Shown here: piece after piece, positions 55,731 through 64,000 of the stretch
Layout of the letters: each line of letters begins with the position of its first letter
Numbering within the stretch: the first letter of the stretch is position 1
Source of the DNA: Sesbania bispinosa
Lineage: Eukaryota; Streptophyta; Magnoliopsida; Fabales; Fabaceae
Direction of reading: 5' to 3'
NCBI GenBank assembly: GCA_026901365.1
Contig: QLOH01000150.1
Location: 620,001-684,000 of the forward strand
DNA length: 64,000 nucleotides
Program-made: the position numbers and the translations under genes
Notes under the pieces: generated by a model
Database searches by the model: none
What the model saw: the letters and a program-made list of their open reading frames with translations, nothing else
What the model was told of the DNA's origin: nothing

Positions 55731-58141
55731 ATGATCTTGAGAAGTGGTAGAACCATTTCTAATTCAATGGCAAATAATAACAGAAACATAAATACTTCAG
55801 AAAATGCCAATGGAAATACTTCTGCGAATCAAGGAAGTCCTATAAATCAAAGGAATAACAACGAGTCTGTTAACAATAATGAGAGTAATGGAGTGGAAAA
55901 TAATAATAGTGTGAACCGTGATCAACGTGATCCACCTTTGAACACCACCCAGGTTGAAGATCCTTTAAGGACTCAGGCTATGAGTACAAATCCATTATCA
56001 AGTGGGGGCATACAGGTTACAAACGCAAGTGTTAGTACAATGACACATGCATTCAATCATGCTAGTTCTTCAAACTTAGGCGTTTTTGGAACTGGTATTT
56101 CTGGATTGAATTCTGGATAGGTTCGAATTCTATGACAAATACTGCTTTGAATTCGATCAGACAACAAATGGATGAAAGTAACCATGAAATGGCTAATATG
56201 TTGTCCACTCAATTGATAACAGTTATAAATCCTCTTATTGAAAACGCTAATCAAAATTATAATACACTGGCTAGGCAAATGGCTAGAATTGCTGATGTAT
56301 TCGGTGCACCCCCAGATCTTGAAAACCAGCAACATGTCAATGTTGGCCTTGATCAAAACCAAAATCAGAATCTTGGAAATAATAATGGTGCTAGGGAGAA
56401 TAATTAACATGTTCGAGAGCCAATTCAAAATGTGAATGCTCAACCATTTATTTTGAATAGGATCAAAATGCTGATGAGGTTTTAGAAAGAATAAGGCAAA
56501 ACAATGTTGGGGGAGAACAAAATATAGCAAATATAGTTGAATTAGTGTTGAATAGACATGGATTCGATGTGGGTCAAGCCACTAGACCACTTTTGTTTCT
56601 CCATTAACACCTTATGTGTTGCAAACTGAGTTACCAAGGGGATGGAAAGTCCCAAAATTCACTAAGTTTGCAGGAGAAGTTAATGAATCAACAGTTGAAC
56701 ACATTGCAAGGTATCGTGTAGAGTGTGGGGACTTAGACAATAATGAAGAATTGAAGATGAAATATTTTCCAAGTTCCCTAACTAAGAATGCCTTTACATG
56801 GTTTACAACCTTGGCTCCTGGTTCGATTCACACGTGGAACCAGCTAGAAAGACAATTTCATGAACAATTCTTTAGAGCTGAAACAAAAGTTAGTCTTATG
56901 GATTTGGTTACTGTTAGACGAACTTCAGATGAATCTGTTGAAGATTATTTGAACAGATTTAGACAAATGAGAGCTAGATGTCTTGTACCAATTTCTGAAA
57001 ATGAATTTGTTAAAATTGCAGCAGGAGGTTTTGACTACTCAATTCGAAAGAAACTTGTTAATCAACAATTGAGAGGCATGGCCCAATTGGCTGAAAGAGT
57101 TAGGGAAATTGAGCAATTGAAATTGGAAAAAGAAAAACATAGGAAGCTCGAAAAGATAGGAAGAAGAGATAAAATTGCCTATGTTGATGTTAATGAAAAC
57201 TTTAGTGATGAAAACTCAGATTTCGATGAAAACTAAATTGATGTTGCTTAGTTGAAACCAGGACCTCCTTATGCATGTTCTTTCCTAAGACCATATAATA
57301 ATTCAGGGAATCAAAATTCGCAAAGTAAATATCCCAAAAAGACATATGGTTTCGATATATCAAAAGCTTATCAAATTTTTGATATATTAGTAAAGGATAA
57401 ACAAATTGTCCTTAGTGAGGATCATAAGATTCCCACTTTCGAACAAAGAAAAGGAAAGAAATATTTGAAGTTTCATAATGCATTTGGACATTGGACTAAC
57501 AATTCCAATCATTTCAGGGATCTCATTCAAGAAGCCATTAAAGAAGGCATATTGAAATTCGAGGAAAAACAAAAAATGGAAATGACAATGCCAGTTATGT
57601 TGATACTGTTGAAATCAATATGGTAGGAGCTAAACCTGCTATAGATTCGAAGACGGCAATTGACATTGCGATTGAGGAATTTGAAAAAGAAGTGAAAGAT
57701 ATCTTTCCAAAGAGTAATGAAGTTTTGGTTGACTTTTTGCTTCGAAAGAAAGAGGAAAATGTTGATGTTTCCCTTTGTCCTCGTTGCAAGGCAGTTTTTG
57801 ATAAACTGGTGGCTAAGTCTTTTGAGTCATCAGAAATGAAGAAGGATTAACAACAAAATGTGAATCAAAGGATTCAAAATGTGACAAGACCTGTTTCAGA
57901 TGTTGAGGTTTGGAGACCTTCTTTTCAAAAGAAGTATGAAATAAATAAAGAGCAAACTCCTATGCTCCAAAAGCCTAAGTCATATGTTCCTCCTTCGAAC
58001 GTTCCTCCTAACAAGTGGATTCGAGTAACAGACAGTCAGGAGTACCGTCAGAATCCACAAGTGCTCAGGCAGTATAATAACGTTATAGGAATGCAGCATT
58101 GGAACAAAGGGACAGTTCTTCAAATTTCTCAAAGAATTTGA
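55731..58141 (+). pseudogene. gag: Element 3 copy B gag region (broken)
   Basis: Same start MILRSGRTI and same breaks as copy A. Private changes include TAG at 56118-56120 ending the first piece and TAG near 57250. The gag domain is at 56616-57236, the CPRC linker at 57620-58141. Six residue differences from copy A in the 206-codon gag core. Confidence 0.85.
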
Positions 58142-58244
58142 ATGCTGAAAATGCACAGTTGATTCAAGTGCAAGGGGCTTCTAGTCCACATATTCCGAAA
58201 TCCTTCAAAAAGACAAGCTAAGTGTTTTCCCAAAGAATAAGGTT

Positions 58245-59090
58245 TTGGTTGAAGAAGACTTACTTACTAATGAGTTCGAAACTGGGTTCCGAGATAGAAT
58301 AGATGATACTTGTGGTGTCGTTTCGATTCTTCCTACAGAATTCAAAAAGGAGTATGAAGAAGATTTTGAAGATGATTTCATAGAGGATGAATCATTAGAG
58401 CCACAGACTTATTATACTTGTTTGTCAACACAGGCTGTTAAGCAAGATTCAGCAGTGTTCGATAGACCTTCTATTGGGATGGTGTCTCATATAAAGCCTT
58501 TATTCATTCAGGCTCAAATAGAAGGAATCGTTGTAAGTAAGGTGTTGGTTGATGGTGGAGCGACAATCAATTTATTGCCAAGTTCTTTGTTGAAGAAATT
58601 CAACAAAAAGAAGTGTGATTTGATGCCACACAACAAGATTATTACTGACTTCAGTGGAAAGACGTCAAAATATGAAGGATTGTTGTGTTTTGACGTAACT
58701 GTTGGATCAGTTAAAAGACCCACAGTTTTTGTGGTGGTCCCTTCGAAAGCAAATTATAAAGTGCTTTTAGGGAGAGAGTGGATTCATGGAGTAGGAGCAG
58801 TTCCTTCAACTGTTCATAAAAAATTATGCCTGTGGAATGATGATGGCATTCCAGAGTATGTTGAAGCTGATCAAACATATTACAAGATCGAAGCAGACAC
58901 GGTCAATGCAAGAAACTGTGAGAAATGGATAATGAATCAGACACCTTATACAATTGAAAAACGTGGTTTTATGCCCGGTAAGATTCCACACAAGGCGTTT
59001 TTCAATGTTGGATATTGTTTGATCATTCAGGGTGCAACTGGTCCTTCAGGGACCACCTCTACTTTTGGATGGATTTCAGAAGAAGAGTAA
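58245..59090 (+). pseudogene. pro: Element 3 copy B protease region
   Basis: VLVDGGATINLL motif as in copy A, but the frame stays open 25 codons longer (FMPGKIPHKAFF, then a terminal WISEEE) because the seven bases lost in copy A are present. This is the better-preserved copy of the region and overlaps the RT frame start. Confidence 0.82.
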
Positions 59091-60961
59091 TTTCGAGCTT
59101 TGTAGCTCGAACCTCAGCATATATTGCTGAGAGGAAATTTGAAGCGGCCTTAGAGGCCGCAGATTATAGAACGATCTTCGAGACCGAAGTAAATTTTGAA
59201 CATAAATTCAAAATGAATTTTGAAACGGCTCTAGTGGTCGTACAAGATATTGAATGTGAAAATATAAAAGATTCGAACATGAGATTCGAAGAGGAAGAAA
59301 TATTTATTGAAAGAATTGATTGCATATATGATGATACTCCTCTTAGGTTCGAAAGAGCTTTGTCTCATGGAATTGAAAAGATGGAGGCTCAAGATCCTCT
59401 TGAAGAAGTGAATTCGGGAGATGTCAAAAACCCAAGGCCAACTTTTGTGAGTAAGAATTTATCAAAAGAATTTAAGTGTAAGTTGATCGAATTAATTAAA
59501 GAATATAAAGACTGTTTTGCATGAGATTATCATAAAATGCCTGGTCTAAGTAAAGAGCTTGTGGAACATAAATTGCCTACGTTTCCTGATAAGAAACCTG
59601 TGAAGCAAGCACCTCAAAGATTTGCACCTGAAATTATATTGAAGATCAAAAGTGAAATCGAGAGGTTATTAAAAGCTAAGTTCATTCTAACTGCCAGGTA
59701 TGTTGACTGGATTTCTAATATAGTACCTGTTATTAACAAAAATGGTTCTTTAAGAGTTTGCATAGATTTTAGAGATTTGAATAAAGCAACTCCTAAGGAT
59801 GAGTATCCTATGCCAGTATCTGATATGTTAATAGATTCAGCAGCAGGTAATGAAATATTAAGTATGTCAGATGGTTAATCAGGATACAACCAGATTTTTA
59901 TTGCTGAAGAGGATATTTTGAAAACTGCTTTTCGGTGTCCTGGTGCAATAGGCACTTATGAATGGGTAATGATGCCCTTTGGCCTTAAAAATCTTGGTGC
60001 TACTTATCAAAGGGCCATGAATTCTATTTTTCATGATTTAATAGGTAGATTCATGCAAGTTTATATTGATGATGTAGTAGTAAAGTCCAAATCAAAAAAT
60101 GATCATCTTTCGAATTTGAAAGAAGCATTTGAAAGGATGAGGCTACATAAGTTAAAAATGAATCCTATTAAGTGTGCCTTTGGTGTATTTGCAGGTAACT
60201 TTCTAGGCTTCTTGGTTCATCAGAAAGGAGTTGAGATTGATAAAAATAAAGTAAAGGCAATTCTTGAAACTTCTCCTCCTTCGAACAAGAAGCAATTACA
60301 GTCTTTATTGGGTAAAATCAATTTTCTTCGAAAATTTATTGCAAATCTTTCAGCCAAGACCAAGGTGTTTTCTCCTCTGTTAAAACTCAAGAAGGAAGAG
60401 AAATTTGAATGGAAAGAGGAACATCAGGTGGCATTCAAAGAAATAAAGAGGATTCTCACAAATCCTCCTATTATGACACCTCCAATTCAAGGAAAGCCTT
60501 TGAAACTATATATCTCTGCATCTGAAGAGACTTTGGAAAGTATGCTTGCTCAAGAAGATGAAAATGGAATTGAAAGAGCAGTGTATTGTCTTAGTAGAAC
60601 TCTAAATGATGCTGAAACTCGATATTGTGCTATCGAGAAATTATGTTTATGTCTTTACTTTTCTTGTACTAAGTTAAAGTACTATGTAAAACCTTTCGAC
60701 GTTTATGTAATTTCTCATTATGACATAATAAAGAACAGGTTATGGAAACCTATTCTTCACAGTAGAGTAGGAAAATGGGATTTAGCTTTAATTGAAATTT
60801 CGCTAACATATCTTCCATTAAAAGTTGTGAAAGGCCAAGTTATGGATGATTTCTTAGTTGATCATCCTCCTATTCGAATTAATGAATTGGACTTCGTGGG
60901 TTTAAAACCTTGGAAGTTTTATTTCGAAGGATCGAAACATAAAGCAAGTGTTGGAATATGA
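59015..60961 (+). pseudogene. pol: Element 3 copy B reverse transcriptase and first RNase H
   Basis: Same motifs as copy A, with YIDD near 60066. Two private stops: TGA at 59522-59524 (TGG in copy A) and TAA at 59876-59878 (TAT in copy A). Retains the two residues (KINFLRKF) missing from copy A. Ends at the shared TGA 60959-60961. Confidence 0.9.
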
Positions 60962-61396
60962 ATTCTTTTGATTTCACCAGAAGGATTACCAACAAAAATA
61001 ATGTTTCGAATAGGAATGGATCATTCCAATAATGAGGCTGAGTATGAAGCTTTATTATTAGGATTGGAAATTTTGATTTCATTCAAAGCTAAACAAGTTT
61101 TGGTTCGAGGGGATTCACAATTAGTGATCAAACAAGTCACTAAGCAATATAAATGTTTGAATCCTAAATTGTCAAAATATTTATTAAGAGCTTTTCATCT
61201 ATTAAGACATTTTGATGAAGTTGAATTCGAACACATATCTCGAATTGATAACGAAGTTTCCAATGAATTGGCACATATTGCTTCTGGTTATAAAATGTGT
61301 GATTTTAAATTCGAAGAATTGATCCAATTAAAGAAGGACATGCCAGTTATGAATTTTGAAGTTTTAGACATTGAAACTTTAGATACCAATGATTAG
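60962..61396 (+). pseudogene. Element 3 copy B second RNase H
   Basis: As copy A: FEGS with Glu at the first catalytic position just before the TGA, then NNEAEYEALLLGLE, RGDSQLVIKQV, DNEVSNELAHIA. Ends at TAG. Confidence 0.88.
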
Positions 61397-62657
61397 AGAA
61401 AATCTTTAGTTGAATACTTGCAGAACCCAAGTATGCAAATGGATCGAAAATTAAAATACAGGGCTTTACACTATGTAATTTTAGCTAATCAATTATATAG
61501 GAAAGCACCTTATGGTAACTTACTTTGATGTTAAGGAGAATCAGAATCATATCAAGTTTTGATTGATACTCATCAAGGGATTTGTGGAGCTCATCAAGCA
61601 GGTCGAAAAATGGAATGGGTTTTAAAAAGACAAAATTTATATTGGCCTTCAATAGCCAAAGATTGTAATGATTTTTCGAAAGCTTGTGAAGAATGTAAAA
61701 AACATGGCTTCATTCAACAAATCCCTACAAGTGAGTTACATTCAATAATAAAGCTATGGCCTTTTAGAGGATGGGCTATTGATTTGATTGGTCAAATTTG
61801 TCCTTCATCATCTAGGTGGGCATAAATATATTATAGTGGCTATAGATTATTTTACTAAATGGGTAGAAGCAATCCCATTAAAAGATGTAACTCAAGAAGA
61901 CTTGATTAAGTTCATTCAAGAAAACATAGTTGTTCGATTTGGTCTTCCTGAATCTATTTCAACTGATCAAGGAATGGTGTTTATAGGCCAAAGAGTTAAG
62001 AGGTTTGCACAAGAAAATGGAATCAAACTTCTTACTTCAACTCCTTATTATGCACAAGCGAATGGGCAAGTTGAAGCTGTAAATAAAACAATTATTTCCT
62101 TGATCAAGAAACATATTGACCAACGACCTCGAAATTGGCATAATACGTTAAGCCAAATTTTGTGGGCATATCGAAATTCTCCTCAAAATGCAACAAGATT
62201 TACACCTTATAAGTTGGTCTATGGTCATGATTCGATGTTACCAGTTGAAATTCATTTCCAATCAATAAGAGTGCAAAGGCAATTCGATTTACCCACTCAA
62301 GATTATTATAACTTGATGTTGGATGAATTAAATGAATTGGATGAGTTTAGATTAATAGCCTTAGAAAATATCATCAGGCAAAAGGAACAAGTATCTTGAA
62401 TTTACAATCGTAAATTAAAATCTAAGTCTTTTGACGAAGGAGATCTTTTTTGGAAAGTGATTTTACCTGTTGATAAAATATCTAAACGATTCGGGAAATG
62501 GTCTTTGAATTGGGAAGGAGCATTCGAAGTTGAAAAAGTATTTTCGAATCATGTGTATTCGATTAGAGAATTATCAGGTGACAATCAAATTCTAAGCATA
62601 AATGGAAAATACTTAAATCAATATAAACCAACTTTGCATGAGCTTAAAATTGTCTAA
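61397..62657 (+). pseudogene. int: Element 3 copy B integrase
   Basis: HHCC region from 61559 (DTHQGICGAH, KACEECKKHG), shared frameshift near 61810, core 61788-62399 with AIDYFTKW, STDQGMVF, GQVEAVNK, shared TGA at 62397-62399, and the last segment 62457-62657. Confidence 0.88.
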
Positions 62658-62742
62658 AAAAGAGCATTCAAATTAATTGGGGACTCCAAAGCACCAATAA
62701 CAAAGGGTTTTAATAGACAAACAACAGAAAATAAAGCAGAGT

Positions 62743-64000
62743 TTAGAAAGGGGGATTCTTTTTCATTGGCCCATAGACTTGATTTAGATTTTTATATTGT
62801 TTTGCTAAGACTTTGTCCCTTTGTTCGATACCAGCCAGAAGCTCGTTCTATTTCACCAGCTCACTTGAAACATACTTTACCCCATTAAGGAGCTCGAGCT
62901 TTTTGTCTTCAAGTTTGGACATCGAAGTCTTGCATTTGCTTTCTTCTAAAATCAGAATCTTGTCATCCTCTTGTAGTTTCTTGATTTGTTCTTCAATAGT
63001 TTTACGTTTTTCTACAATTGAGGATATCTGAGTACTCAGAGTCCCCATATTCTCATTGAGCTTTGACATTTTTGTTCTAGAATCCTTCAATTTCTCTAAC
63101 ATATCATCACTGTCAACTCGAGCTTCAGAAGCCTTTGTAGAATTTGATTGGTGCTCTCTCAAAATATCTTTAACTTTAATATAAAGGTTTTTGAAAGCAT
63201 CCAATCCATTGAGTTGTTGAGGAGATAAGCTACTTTGCCGAGCATAAATTGCTTCAAGTTTCTTCTTAACCTTGTACTGATATTCCACATCTGTTCAAAA
63301 AATTTCGAGGAACTCATCAAGGAATATCAAATTCATTAAACCTTCAATTAAATCCTTTAAAGACTCAGTTGTTGGTTGATAAGACCTCGAGTCTGAGTGA
63401 GCAAAAGACATGGAACCTTCACTTGTTAGAAGGTTAAGGACAGCAAAGGGATTCTCATCCAATACATCCAAGAATTCTTTCAAGTTTGCAGGGGTTAGAG
63501 TTTTGTTTGAGGAACTTGGCACAGCTTCTGAAGCATTCAAAGGAGTAGTTTGATGAGTAGCCGTCATTACACTTTGAATTTCAGAAGGATTCTCAGGAAT
63601 TATGGTCTCTTTGATTGGAGTCGAAGAGATGTCAATTTTTTGAATGATCTTCAGGGGTATCCTTGGTCAAAAGAGTTGTCTTAGTCTGCTTTTCTGTTTT
63701 GTTCTCTTTCAACTGAGAAGCCTCAAGAATGGACTCTTTTTCAACCTTCTCCTCAAGACCTGGTTCAACCCCTTCCATATTAGTAGTTTCAATATTCCCT
63801 TCTTCTTTTGATTCTGCTTCTTTTTGAGAAACCTCATCTTCTGGTCGAAATCCTGGAGTAGAACTTACACTTAGTTCTTTTTCTTCACTTTCTTCTTTTG
63901 AAGAATTCTCTTGATCAGATTGATTGATTGGAGTTGGTTCAGCTGCTGATTTCGAAGATGAGTTTATAATATGAACCTATAATTAATGAACATTGGAATA
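62743..64000 (-). pseudogene. Antisense gene of element 3 copy B (first exon outside window)
   Basis: Minus-strand stretch equivalent to 27012-25755, with the same A-run frameshift near 63630, TGA at 63297-63295, and TAG near 62850. The coiled-coil-like part (63288-62851) differs from copy A by three residues. The window ends inside the putative intron. Confidence 0.65.

Larger units (their letters stand above)
54316..64000 (+). mobile_element. Element 3 copy B: Tat-type Ty3/gypsy, runs off the window end
   Basis: Colinear with 17342-27012, including the flank GATGG before the LTR, so this is a duplicated locus and not an independent insertion. The window ends inside the antisense gene, before the 3' LTR. 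Confidence 0.94.

Overview
Organism and overall character. The window reads as repeat-dense, low-GC plant nuclear DNA. Essentially everything with coding potential belongs to LTR retrotransposons of four types plus one CACTA DNA transposon. No convincing single-copy host gene, tRNA, rRNA or CRISPR array was seen. Sirevirus-type Ty1/copia elements with env-like genes, Tekay-type chromoviruses and a Tat-type Ty3/gypsy element with a second RNase H place it in a flowering plant. A papilionoid legume is my best guess, but that is inference. It is probably pericentromeric or other methylated heterochromatin.

Layout, left part (copy A). Element 1, a dead Tekay-type chromovirus, runs from before base 1 to its 3' LTR (4515-5954 and 14205-14596). 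That LTR is split by element 2 (5955-14199), a young chromovirus with two 1813-bp LTRs, a TTATG target duplication and a polyprotein broken by one stop. A 2.7-kb spacer (14597-17341) holds a CTT microsatellite and a dense palindromic array. Element 3, a degenerate Tat-type Ty3/gypsy element (17342-27656), carries an antisense gene between integrase and its 3' LTR.

Middle part. The 3' LTR of element 3 is split at 27657 by element 4 (sirevirus). The RNase H of element 4 is split by element 5 (sirevirus, 33462-47042, target duplication GTATC). The 3' LTR of element 5 is split by a 2726-bp CACTA transposon (42944-45669, target duplication AAA). Element 4 resumes at 47048 and ends abruptly inside its env-like gene.

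Right part (copy B). At 48436 the env-like gene of element 4 is fused to the integrase of element 1. From there to 64000 the window repeats 3193-27012 at roughly 99 percent identity, without element 2. This looks like one breakpoint of a tandem or segmental duplication.

How the parts work. Each retrotransposon is a self-contained cassette: LTR promoter, tRNA primer site, gag, protease, integrase, RT/RNase H, polypurine tract and LTR. The Tat element adds an antisense gene, and both sireviruses add an env-like gene. The observations I rate most interesting are (i) promoter-like modules directly upstream of both env-like genes, carrying the same short words that fill each family's LTR; (ii) phased 51-bp-period arrays of a TAATCGATTA palindrome upstream of the TATA box in both chromovirus families; (iii) two LTR hairpins with compensatory base changes between those families; and (iv) the antisense, apparently spliced gene of the Tat element.
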